From Verrucomicrobiota bacterium (GTDB lineage: Bacteria > Verrucomicrobiota > Verrucomicrobiia > Chthoniobacterales > JAFAMB01), in the NCBI GenBank assembly GCA_019242435.1, contig JAFAVN010000227.1, forward strand, positions 1 to 13,859: DNA of 13,859 nucleotides, written 5' to 3'. Shown here in pieces: positions 1-5,993 of this stretch (positions are counted from its first letter, which is position 1; every line of letters begins with the position of its first letter). Both the position numbers and the translations under genes were made by a program. The notes below the pieces were generated by a model. That model ran no database searches, was not told where the DNA came from, and was given only the letters and a program-made list of their open reading frames with translations.

Positions 1-1
1 T

Positions 2-94
2 GCTAGCCGGCGATCAGGTCAGCCCAATCGCTTTGCATACCATTTGCGGAAGGTCCGGAGCCTCACCGTACCGGCCTCCGCCGCCGAGACTTAA
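2..94 (+). other. Left-edge stretch, possible gene tail; no firm gene
   Basis: One plus-strand frame is open from the window edge for 30 codons and stops with TAA at 92-94. It could be the C-terminus of a gene convergent with the coiled-coil gene, but 30 codons without homology prove nothing. All three minus-strand frames contain stops here. The stretch also carries GGAGCCTCACCGTACC at 56-71, which recurs in altered form at 5882-5897, so it may instead be repeat-derived intergenic DNA. Confidence 0.15.
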
Positions 95-112
95 ATTTGT
101 CATTTGTCATGT

Positions 113-133
113 TGACCGAAGCGAGGTCGGTCA
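113..133. repeat. 7-bp perfect inverted repeat at the end of the coiled-coil gene
   Basis: TGACCGA (113-119) pairs with TCGGTCA (127-133) across a 7-nt loop. The right arm includes the minus-strand stop codon at 131-133. On the minus strand it could act as a weak terminator or mRNA-end hairpin, but no T-run follows it, so intrinsic termination is doubtful. Next to it, ATTTGTC is repeated twice in tandem (95-108). Confidence 0.35.
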
Positions 134-1432
134 GTACCGCCGGCGAGCTGGAGCGGGGGGGGCAGCCACACCGCTCAAGTCGATGCCATTCTGTTCCAAA
201 ACCACCAGCATGTTCTCAAGCAGCAAAGGTAAGGCATCCGCCTGGTTATCGCGATTGATCTCCTGGAATCGGGTCATAGTTTCGCCGAGCCTCAGCGTCA
301 ACAGAGACCGATATTGTGCGACCGGATCGGTCAACGGTGCGTCGGTGTCGCTGCGACGACTGACAGCTTCTTCAAAATTGGTTGCGGCCAGATCGCTTAG
401 TGTTTGTCTCAGCTCTGCCACGGTCTGCGAAAGTTGCAGGTTTTCTTGCTGGAGTTTTAGGACTTCGTCGTTCGAGCGAGCATGCTCGGCGCTTGCACGT
501 TGGAGGTGTTCCTTAGGCCGTTGTTGCTTCAGTTCGGCCAATTCAGATTGCAGGGAGTTGAATCGGTCCTCGATCTGTTTCAGCAGTTGTCTAAGGCCGG
601 GTCGTTCATCTGGCTGGCGGCCTTCCCCTCTTTTGGGTTGTGGCAGTTTCGCCTTTGCCGGAGCGGCAGGTTGTACCGGGTGAGCCGGCCTGGACGGTTC
701 TGTTGGTTTGGGAGCGGCAGGCGGCACAGTGACGGCTTCTTTAACAATTGGCGGGGGATCTAACTCTGCCAATTCTTTACGCCAGCGCGAGCTCCATTTG
801 CGAACGGTCTTCACCAGATCGGCCTGCAATTGCTCGGAAAGTTCGGAAAGCGCTGCAAATGGTTTGGCCCAGCGAATCAGTGAAATGGCCGCCGGCGGAG
901 GGGCGAAGGTCACGCATTCAAGCAGTGCCTGGGCTAGGGGTTTGAGGTCGCCAGGTTTGATACCGCTCAGATCGACCTGCAGTATCCATGGCTTATTTTT
1001 GCCGACGAAAACGTTAAAAATGGTTTGACGATCGCGTGTCTCCAGGCCCGAAGGTCCTCGCATGGCTGCGATGGTTGCTGCGGCCAGCTTTGTGCCGGAA
1101 ATTGGATCGATCTTGAGCAGACTGCGAGCAATGCTGAGGCAGGTTCGGCGGCTCGAGTCTGAATTGAGATTTCGCAGAAAAGTCAGATAGGACCGCCGGC
1201 GAGCAGGTGTAAGTTGTGGCCAGACTTCAACTGTGCCCTGGACAGCCAGGAACCAGGGCATTTCCCCCATCAACGTCAGGGCTCCGCTCGAAATTTTTCC
1301 GCCGGCCAGAACAAGTTCCCGGATCAGCTCGGCTGCCCGTCTTTCCTCAGGAGCGGGTAAACGGCCGTTCTTGGCCTGTTCAACCAAAGCACGGAGTTCG
1401 ACTAGAGCGGGTGTTTCAGAATCATTCGGCAT
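131..1432 (-). CDS. Hypothetical protein: helical N-terminal domain, Pro-rich linker, coiled coil
   Basis: I do not recognise this 433-residue protein. Residues 1-225 look like a soluble, mostly helical domain. Residues about 226-280 form a Pro/Ala/Lys-rich linker. Residues about 278-350 are Gln/Glu/Leu-rich with heptad character, likely a coiled coil. Residues 370-420 form a compact, conserved-looking helical tail, followed by a basic end (RRRY). There is no signal peptide or membrane segment, so it is probably cytoplasmic. The shape suggests a dimerising adaptor or scaffold rather than an enzyme. The ATG lies 13 bp after the stop of the deoxyribosyltransferase-like gene, so the two are probably one transcript. 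There is no Shine-Dalgarno, which fits translational coupling. The long plus-strand frame over 33-683 is its shadow. Confidence 0.75.
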   Translation of the reverse strand: MPNDSETPALVELRALVEQAKNGRLPAPEERRAAELIRELVLAGGKISSGALTLMGEMPWFLAVQGTVEVWPQLTPARRRSYLTFLRNLNSDSSRRTCLSIARSLLKIDPISGTKLAAATIAAMRGPSGLETRDRQTIFNVFVGKNKPWILQVDLSGIKPGDLKPLAQALLECVTFAPPPAAISLIRWAKPFAALSELSEQLQADLVKTVRKWSSRWRKELAELDPPPIVKEAVTVPPAAPKPTEPSRPAHPVQPAAPAKAKLPQPKRGEGRQPDERPGLRQLLKQIEDRFNSLQSELAELKQQRPKEHLQRASAEHARSNDEVLKLQQENLQLSQTVAELRQTLSDLAATNFEEAVSRRSDTDAPLTDPVAQYRSLLTLRLGETMTRFQEINRDNQADALPLLLENMLVVLEQNGIDLSGVAAPPAPARRRY

Positions 1433-1445
1433 GGGTGGTTCTTAA

Positions 1446-2084
1446 CTAAACTGTGTTTCGCCGGCGCCTCCGTACTAGACCTTCTCGAACTCGGGCAACG
1501 GCTTCCGGCGAGCGAAACCCCGGAAAGCGAGCGATCCAATCGCCAACGACCTTGGCCGAGTCCATCGGCAAAATCGGTTCAAGACGGGCCAGTGAATACA
1601 ATTCCGGAACGACCTTGGCCCCGATTTGATCCAGCATCAACTCGGACGCAGCTAACGGATCGAGACCTGCGCTCAGCGCCTTTTTGTAAAGTGCCATACT
1701 GTCCAGACAGCAAACGCTGGTCCTGGGGTAAAAGCTGAGCATCAGGTTCCACGGGTCTTCGCCTTGGTCGCCACCCCGGCGAAAGTCAGTCCGTAGCAGA
1801 AGCGCAGGCACATCGGCGAATTTCGCAACCATAAATTCGGCAACCGTCCCGGAATCAATTTCACACCCGTCAAAATTAAAGAGAGCAAGATCCGCGTTAA
1901 TCAGCGTTTCCAAGTCTTTGTCCCTTATGAAATGGGGACCTTCGGCGCGATTTTCCAACGTCTGGGGAAGTAGACAACTGATCTCGCCTTCGGACTGCCG
2001 CTGAATGGCTGCGGCCAGCCTGGCGTTACCAGCTAAATGTTTCGCGCTAAAAAGTTCTCCGGCAAAATAGACTGACAACTTCAT
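1446..2084 (-). CDS. Nucleoside 2-deoxyribosyltransferase-family protein
   Basis: This 212-residue cytoplasmic protein resembles the nucleoside 2-deoxyribosyltransferase family, which moves deoxyribose between bases or hydrolyses (deoxy)nucleotide N-glycosidic bonds. The N-terminus has a beta strand ending in YFAGELF (6-12). Residues 60-85 hold the family core: an Asp-rich strand (NADLALFNFDG, 63-73), then DSGTVAEF (77-84), where Glu83 aligns with the catalytic nucleophile. Residues 93-100 form the next strand. It is longer than the roughly 160-residue Lactobacillus enzymes; residues 125-212 form an extra helical tail ending in a run of Arg. The substrate cannot be read from sequence; nucleotide salvage, house-cleaning, or signal-nucleotide processing are all possible. 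It is probably first in an operon with the coiled-coil gene 13 bp downstream. Confidence 0.75.
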   Translation of the reverse strand: MKLSVYFAGELFSAKHLAGNARLAAAIQRQSEGEISCLLPQTLENRAEGPHFIRDKDLETLINADLALFNFDGCEIDSGTVAEFMVAKFADVPALLLRTDFRRGGDQGEDPWNLMLSFYPRTSVCCLDSMALYKKALSAGLDPLAASELMLDQIGAKVVPELYSLARLEPILPMDSAKVVGDWIARFPGFRSPEAVARVREGLVRRRRRNTV

Positions 2085-2409
2085 GCCGAAGGCAGGTAGG
2101 CCGAGTTTGCAACCAGACGTTCATCACCAGGCGATTGAAGAGAGTTTACTTAACAGCTCCAGCATTCGGTTATAACAAGGCATAGATCAAGTTGATTTCG
2201 ACCTATCCTGGCTATGATGCTCGCCAGCGAAAAGCGCATAACGGAGCGGTTTCTCAGGAAAGAAGCATGGTTTGAGAGAAGAAAAATGCACCTTTCTCGG
2301 GTGCAGCCACGGGTTGGGCCGTTTTCTCAATCGCCGTTAGTGGCATCAGAGGTATCCGGTCTAGCGGGCATCTCCGGAGTCGGGTCATCGCCGCCCTCGC
2401 GGTGCTGCC
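2085..2409. other. 325-bp intergenic region with one terminator
   Basis: No convincing gene lies between the deoxyribosyltransferase start and the end of the first TPR gene. The right part holds the intrinsic terminator at 2281-2305. The left part should carry the minus-strand promoter for the deoxyribosyltransferase operon. A palindromic TTATAA at 2170-2175 could be a -10 element, but no matching -35 is visible 16-18 bp away. Confidence 0.6.
2281..2305 (-). terminator. Rho-independent terminator of the first TPR gene
   Basis: Read on the minus strand, TGCACC (2305-2300) and GGTGCA (2292-2287) form a perfect 6-bp stem with a 7-nt loop, followed immediately by TTTTTC and more pyrimidines. It lies about 105 bp after the stop of the minus-strand TPR gene and is correctly oriented to end its transcript. 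It also insulates the deoxyribosyltransferase operon from upstream read-through. Confidence 0.8.
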
Positions 2410-3183
2410 CTAGCTTCTGGCCGCTTCACCCGGTGCCTTTTGGTGTAAATGCTCCGCTGCGATCCGCTGGTAGAGACGGTCTTGAGCGTCAACCGGCTTC
2501 AACTCAGTCACCTTTGTCCACTCTTCCCGTGCCTTTTCCTTTTCGCCGAGTGCTTCCAATGCTTTGGCATATTCCGCATGGTGAATCACGCGTTCAGGGG
2601 CTAATGCAATGGCTTCTTTGAAGTTGGCGATAGCAGCTTGTGTCGATGCCGGCGGGAATTGCCCGTACACAAACTCGGCGACTCCTTTGAGCACTGGATT
2701 CAGAGTGGCCATTTCGAAATTCCAACGAGCCAAAACTAGATGCCCGTAATCACTGTTCGGATCGAGGGCCAGGCCTTTGTTTGCTTCCTGATAGATCGAT
2801 TTTGAATATTCAACCCTGGTCCGTTCATCGACGAACCAGCATAATTGCCCGTAAGCGGCGGCTAAACCAACGTGCGCCTGAGAATCGTTCGGCAATTGGG
2901 CCACGGCTTTTTTGCCGAGTTCAACGGCCAACGTTGCATCTGTCTTCTTTTCCGCTTGGTCTGATATCTCTTGAATGCGCCGGGCATACAGACGTGACAG
3001 CCGCTTCTCGACTTGTCCGTTATCCGGGGAGCTCGCGTCCGCCTCCTTCAAGACACGGATCGCTGACTCCGTTTCTCCTTGCAGCTCTAGTTTATCGGCT
3101 CGTTCAAGCGAGGACGCTAGATCCTCTGCGAACAAGAATCTTGTGGACAGGAACACAACTGTGACAAGACCAATCTTCTTCAT
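2410..3183 (-). CDS. Exported TPR protein of the RMDN (regulator of microtubule dynamics)-like type, copy 1
   Basis: The predicted protein has 257 residues. Residues 1-19 form a signal peptide (MKKIGL, a hydrophobic stretch, cleavage near FLFA-ED), so it is likely periplasmic. The rest is TPR-like helices: about 22-65, 85-115, and a conserved block 105-245. That block contains LDPNSDYG, LARWNFEM, LNPVLKG, YGQFPPAS and AIALAPERVIH. This pattern (a Trp/Glu helix, then a Tyr-Gly-x-x-Pro-Pro-x-Ser turn) matches eukaryotic RMDN proteins and their bacterial relatives. I chose the start at 3183 rather than 3207 because AGGGG (3194-3190) sits 6 nt before it and because it begins the signal peptide directly. 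No enzymatic motif is seen; binding or scaffolding is an inference. It is a paralogue of the gene at 3773-4537 and divergent from the DUF423 gene, 28 bp away. Confidence 0.85.
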   Translation of the reverse strand: MKKIGLVTVVFLSTRFLFAEDLASSLERADKLELQGETESAIRVLKEADASSPDNGQVEKRLSRLYARRIQEISDQAEKKTDATLAVELGKKAVAQLPNDSQAHVGLAAAYGQLCWFVDERTRVEYSKSIYQEANKGLALDPNSDYGHLVLARWNFEMATLNPVLKGVAEFVYGQFPPASTQAAIANFKEAIALAPERVIHHAEYAKALEALGEKEKAREEWTKVTELKPVDAQDRLYQRIAAEHLHQKAPGEAARS

Positions 3184-3189
3184 TTTCTT

Positions 3190-3194
3190 CCCCT
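3190..3194 (-). promoter_or_regulatory. Ribosome binding site that decides the TPR copy 1 start
   Basis: AGGGG on the minus strand lies 6 nt before the ATG at 3183-3181. The more upstream in-frame ATG at 3207 has no such site and would add eight polar residues ahead of the signal peptide. Confidence 0.65.
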
Positions 3195-3211
3195 GGAATG
3201 AGAGCATAAAA

Positions 3212-3574
3212 ATGATGAATCAGCATTTATCAAGAAACCTTGCAGCATGGACTGGTTTTTTAGGAGTGGTTTGTGGAGCTTTTGGCGCGCACGCACTTCG
3301 CACCAGATTTGATGCCTTGGGCACATTGTCGATCTGGCAGACCGGCGTGCTTTATCACTTGGTGCATGCGGTAGTGCTGCTCGCCATTTCTCAATGGAAG
3401 CCGTTTCCGCGGCTGGCTTTCTGGCTGCTGTTCTGCGGCGTCATTGTATTTAGCGGGTCGCTCTATCTTTTGGCTTTGACGAACGTTCGTTGGGTGGGAG
3501 CAATCACTCCCCTCGGTGGATTTGGGATGCTCGCTGCGTGGCTAGCCTTGGCGTTGCGGAAGAGGGAAGAGTAG
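3212..3574 (+). CDS. DUF423 (YgdD/YwdK-type) small inner-membrane protein
   Basis: This 120-residue protein belongs to the DUF423 family of unknown function. It has four predicted membrane helices, roughly residues 10-27, 42-60, 65-85 and 95-114. Family signatures are all present: GAFGAHALR near residue 22, WQTGVLYHLVHA in helix 2, FSGSLYLLALTN in helix 3 and GAITPLGGFGMLAAW in helix 4. The length is typical of the family. Two consecutive ATGs (3212, 3215) begin the protein; either could be used, and the Shine-Dalgarno is weak. The upstream open frame back to 2975 is only the shadow of the TPR gene. It lies between two TPR paralogues on the opposite strand, and its promoter must overlap the first TPR gene's 5' end. 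Its role in the cell is unknown. Confidence 0.9.
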   Translation: MMNQHLSRNLAAWTGFLGVVCGAFGAHALRTRFDALGTLSIWQTGVLYHLVHAVVLLAISQWKPFPRLAFWLLFCGVIVFSGSLYLLALTNVRWVGAITPLGGFGMLAAWLALALRKREE

Positions 3575-3588
3575 GGCCGTATCGGCGG

Positions 3589-3766
3589 GTGGGCGTGCTC
3601 TGTAGGAGCGCAATATTTATAGAAATCCCATCGGAAATTGCGCCTGGCTCTATAGGAGCGTCATCTAATCGGGTCCGCGGAAGCGCGTCATGTCGCTCCT
3701 AGGGAGCTTCGCGCTATTTGGACGGCATGATTCTATAAATATTTTGCTCCTAAGGAGCACGCCGAC
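3589..3766. repeat. 178-bp imperfect palindrome (REP/MITE-like)
   Basis: The outer arms, 3589-3627 and 3729-3766, are near-perfect reverse complements; both contain GGCGTGCTC, TAGGAGC and ATATTTATAGAA. The middle parts (3628-3649 against 3705-3728) also pair in patches. Inner arms 3650-3664 and 3690-3704 pair around TAGGAGCG. The centre is about 25 bp (3665-3689). The whole gap between the DUF423 stop and the convergent TPR copy 2 stop is therefore essentially one hairpin-forming element. It contains no reading frame. It could be a non-autonomous mobile element, a REP-type repeat, or a two-way terminator. There is no obvious target-site duplication. Confidence 0.8.
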
Positions 3767-3772
3767 ACGCCA

Positions 3773-4537
3773 TTACCGCAGCGCTTTTAACGCCGCGGAC
3801 GCATCGCGCTGATACCCCCGATCCTCCTTATCTGTTGCCGAAAGAGCGAGCACTTTTTGGTACTGAGCTCTCGCTTCGTCTTTGCGGCCAAGCTTCTCCA
3901 GCGCCTGGCCATAGTAAAAACGGTGGATGATCCGATTGGGAGCGACCGCGATCGCCTTTTGGAAGTACTCCAGAGCCTTTTCTTGTGAGGCCGGAGGTAT
4001 CTCGCCATAGAGCATCTGGGCAATTCCTTTTAAGATCGGGTTCAATTGCGTCATTTCAAAGTTCCACCGCGCCAGAATCAAGTATCCATAATCGCTTTTC
4101 GGATCGAGCTGAACCGCCTTCTCGGCTTCATTCTTCAGGACTTTCGAATATTCCATCTTGGTGCGGTTATCGACGTAATCGGTCAATTTGCCGTAGGCAA
4201 TAGAGGCCGCCAGATGGGCATCGGGATTGTTCGGCGCGAATTCGATCGCTTTCTTGGCGTAAGCCACTGATTCCTGGGCGTACGCCTTCTTTTTCGAGTC
4301 ATCTGTGAGATCTTCGATCAAGTCTGATTCCACCCGCGAGATGCGGTATAATATTTCCGAGTTCGACGGATCACTTTTTTCCGCTTCTTTGAGGATGGCG
4401 AGGGCCTCGGTGAAATGATCCGAGTCGTCCAGGCGATCGGCCTTTTCGAGCTGCGGAGACACCACCTTACTCGATACCGCTGCCAATGGGCTTGTACCGA
4501 GGAGAAGAGTGAGCCAGGGAATCAGGGTTCTGCACAT
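3773..4537 (-). CDS. Exported TPR protein of the RMDN-like type, copy 2
   Basis: This 254-residue paralogue of the gene at 2410-3183 has a signal peptide at 1-20 (hydrophobic LTLLLGTSPLAA, cleavage near AA-VSS), so it is likely periplasmic. Helical TPR-like repeats occupy about 28-75, 85-115 and 120-250. The conserved block has LDPKSDYG, LARWNFEM, LNPILKG, YGEIPPAS and AIAVAPNRIIH. By hand alignment, residues 115-244 match copy 1 residues 111-240 without gaps, with about 70 of 130 identical. The N-terminal 110 residues are far less alike. The ATG at 4537 has no good Shine-Dalgarno. It is transcribed away from rplM and towards DUF423, with the 178-bp palindrome just past its stop. The function is unknown; the family suggests a protein-binding role. 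Confidence 0.85.
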   Translation of the reverse strand: MCRTLIPWLTLLLGTSPLAAVSSKVVSPQLEKADRLDDSDHFTEALAILKEAEKSDPSNSEILYRISRVESDLIEDLTDDSKKKAYAQESVAYAKKAIEFAPNNPDAHLAASIAYGKLTDYVDNRTKMEYSKVLKNEAEKAVQLDPKSDYGYLILARWNFEMTQLNPILKGIAQMLYGEIPPASQEKALEYFQKAIAVAPNRIIHRFYYGQALEKLGRKDEARAQYQKVLALSATDKEDRGYQRDASAALKALR

Positions 4538-4551
4538 GTCGTCTTATAAGT

Positions 4552-4648
4552 GGCATTAAGTCACACAGGTCACACTGGTCAAATAGGGTCCGATAATTGG
4601 CAGTCTTATCGGGCCTATATTACTGATTTGACTTAAGTGACTTATGCC
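4552..4648. repeat. 97-bp nested palindrome upstream of rplM
   Basis: Three sets of arms nest around one centre. The outer arms are GGCATTAAGTCAC (4552-4564) and GTGACTTATGCC (4637-4648). The middle arms are GTCAAAT (4578-4584) and ATTTGAC (4626-4632). The inner arms are CCGATAA (4590-4596) and TTATCGG (4606-4612), with a 9-nt loop; the inner stem extends imperfectly through AGGGTCC and GGGCCTAT. The left arm also contains three tandem 9-bp units beginning GTCACACAG (4560-4586). It could be a mobile repeat, a terminator, or an mRNA leader structure for the ribosomal operon if a promoter lies upstream of it. Confidence 0.75.
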
Positions 4649-4706
4649 TATTTGAGTTAGGTCTAGCGGCTCACCCGTCGAGTGACCATCGCTGCAACAT
4701 TCCGGG

Positions 4707-4735
4707 TTGACACCAAAATCGGTTGCACCTACTGT
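4707..4735 (+). promoter_or_regulatory. Candidate sigma-70 promoter of rplM-rpsI
   Basis: A perfect -35 TTGACA (4707-4712) is followed after 17 bp by TACTGT (4730-4735), a weak -10 that keeps the key T-A and final T. Transcription would begin near 4742, leaving a leader under 20 nt before the rplM ATG at 4760. A second TTGACT (4628-4633), inside the palindrome, has no matching -10. Confidence 0.45.
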
Positions 4736-4759
4736 GCGTGCTCCCTGTCGGTGGACGTA

Positions 4760-5182
4760 ATGAGAACCTTCTCAGCAAAAGCAAGCGAAATCGAGCGGAA
4801 ATGGTACTTGGTCGATGCGAAGAACCAGCCATTGGGCCGGGTTGCCGTCAAGGTGGCCAACTTGCTCCGCGGAAAACAAAAACCAATCTTTACTCCGCAT
4901 GTTGATTCCGGCGACTTTGTGGTGGTTATCAACGCGGACAAGGTTCGGCTCACGGGCAAAAAGGAGACTCAGAAGGAGTATATGAGTTTTTCCGGCTACG
5001 TTGGCGGTCACAAATCAGAAACGGTCGAACGCCGCCGTGCACGCCGGCCAGAGCTGTTGATCGAGCGAGCGGTGAAGGGGATGATCCCGCACAATCGATT
5101 AGGTCGATCGGTCTTCACCAAACTGAAAGTCTACCGCGGAGAACAGCATCCACACGAGGCGCAACAGCCGATTCCCGTCTAG
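4760..5182 (+). CDS. rplM: 50S ribosomal protein L13
   Basis: This 140-residue protein binds 23S rRNA early in large-subunit assembly. Family features are clear: RKWYLVDAKNQPLGRVA at 14-30, then HVDSGDFVVVINADKVRLTGKK, the FSGYVGGHKSE segment, AVKGMIPHNRLGR, and a C-terminal VYRGEQHPHEAQQP. I set the start at the ATG at 4760, which gives the usual L13 N-terminus (MRTFSAK) and has GGTGGA (4750-4755) just upstream. The longer GTG-initiated frame from 4682 adds 26 residues with no L13 similarity and would cross the candidate promoter. rpsI follows 9 bp downstream, the standard bacterial pair. Confidence 0.97.
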   Translation: MRTFSAKASEIERKWYLVDAKNQPLGRVAVKVANLLRGKQKPIFTPHVDSGDFVVVINADKVRLTGKKETQKEYMSFSGYVGGHKSETVERRRARRPELLIERAVKGMIPHNRLGRSVFTKLKVYRGEQHPHEAQQPIPV

Positions 5183-5191
5183 CTCCTGCTT

Positions 5192-5581
5192 ATGTCGGAC
5201 ACATTTACTGCTACAGGTCGTCGAAAAACCTCCGTCGCCCGAGTGCGGCTTCTCCGCGGGAGCGGGATGATCGAGATCAACGGCCGCCCGTTTGAAGAAT
5301 ACTTTCCTACCGCGCCGCTCCAATTGACGGTGTTGAAGCCCTTCGAAGTTACCAAAACGACGAATACATTTGACGTCAAAGCTCAGACCCACGGCGGCGG
5401 TGCTGTTGGTCAGGCGGGAGCGATTCGATTGGGCATTGCCCGAGCATTGCTGGAAGTCGATGTGGCAATGCGAGCCGTACTAAAGGAAGAGGGTTTATTA
5501 ACCCGGGACCCGCGAATGAAAGAGCGAAAGAAGGCCGGTCAACCCGGCGCGCGCAAACGGTTCCAGTTCTCCAAGCGCTAA
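5192..5581 (+). CDS. rpsI: 30S ribosomal protein S9
   Basis: This 129-residue protein of the small-subunit head has a C-terminal tail that reaches the decoding site. Diagnostic features: TGRRKTSVARVRL near residue 8, INGRPFEEYF, the THGGGAVGQAGAIRLGIARAL core, DPRMKERKKAGQPGARKRFQFSKR at the end, and the universal terminal Lys-Arg. Length and ends are normal. The gap after the rplM stop (9 bp) has no Shine-Dalgarno, so translation is probably coupled to rplM. No T-rich intrinsic terminator is visible after its stop. Confidence 0.97.
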   Translation: MSDTFTATGRRKTSVARVRLLRGSGMIEINGRPFEEYFPTAPLQLTVLKPFEVTKTTNTFDVKAQTHGGGAVGQAGAIRLGIARALLEVDVAMRAVLKEEGLLTRDPRMKERKKAGQPGARKRFQFSKR

Positions 5582-5993
5582 GCCTTCCCCGGATCGACCG
5601 AGAACGCTCATGCGTTGGCAGGGCGCGGGTCCGTCCGGCCAAAGGCTGTTCACAGGGTCATGAGGAATGGCTGTACCGGATGCAGATTGCACCGAAAAAC
5701 AGCCGAGCCGTCCCCGGGTTGCGAACCCGCAGTATTTTCGATTCAAACCTGACCACGCGCTTACGTGGGCAGCTCCTACCAGGGAAATGGTAGACGATCG
5801 ATAAATGGTTCGGCAGTCTTCCTGCGCATCTAATCGGTTGGTACGCCTTCAAAATGCTTCGCGAGCGCTCTGTGCTTTAAGGGAGCCTCGCCCTACCAAT
5901 CTTCGGTCTTGCCCATGCATTCACGGCGCTTCGCGCAGCGCGAGCTCCTTCTTTTACTTTCGACTGACCTGGCGATAGGTTAGTCTTTCGGGG
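5582..5993. other. 412-bp intergenic region with several small hairpins and repeat remnants
   Basis: I see no credible gene between rpsI and lipA. Small perfect hairpins occur at 5603-5616 (AACGC/GCGTT), 5715-5729 (CGGGTT/AACCCG), 5753-5768 (CCACG/CGTGG) and 5776-5793 (CTACCA/TGGTAG). A GC-rich motif GCTTCGCG...AGCGC appears at 5856-5869 and again at 5928-5942. GGGAGCCTCGCCCTACC (5881-5897) resembles a sequence at the left edge of the window. This looks like decayed REP-type repeat DNA; a small RNA cannot be excluded. The lipA promoter should lie at the right end. Confidence 0.5.
5963..5984 (+). promoter_or_regulatory. Inverted repeat directly before lipA
   Basis: ACTGACCT (5963-5970) and AGGTTAGT (5977-5984) pair in 7 of 8 positions (the mismatch is a G-T wobble in RNA) around a 6-nt loop. 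It ends 9 nt before the lipA ATG. It could be a repressor operator or an mRNA hairpin that hinders initiation. No known factor is identified. Confidence 0.4.

Noticed and set aside
33..683. 216-codon plus-strand open frame
   Set aside because: It lies almost wholly antisense to the coiled-coil gene, has a biased Ser/Arg/Cys composition and no recognisable domain.
2214..2621. Plus-strand open frame across the terminator and the end of TPR copy 1
   Set aside because: No homology, no ribosome binding site, half antisense to a supported gene.
3184..3207. Upstream ATG for TPR copy 1
   Set aside because: It has no ribosome binding site and would put eight extra residues ahead of a clean signal peptide.
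4560..4586. Three 9-bp tandem units as a possible CRISPR or iteron array
   Set aside because: Units are too short, have no spacers, diverge by the third copy, and no cas or replication gene is near.
4682..4759. Upstream GTG extension of rplM
   Set aside because: It adds 26 non-L13 residues and overlaps the likely promoter; the ATG at 4760 gives the normal L13 end.
5690..5760. tRNA-like T-arm (CGGGTT GCG AACCCG)
   Set aside because: No acceptor, D or anticodon arms could be assembled on either strand; the loop is only 3 nt.
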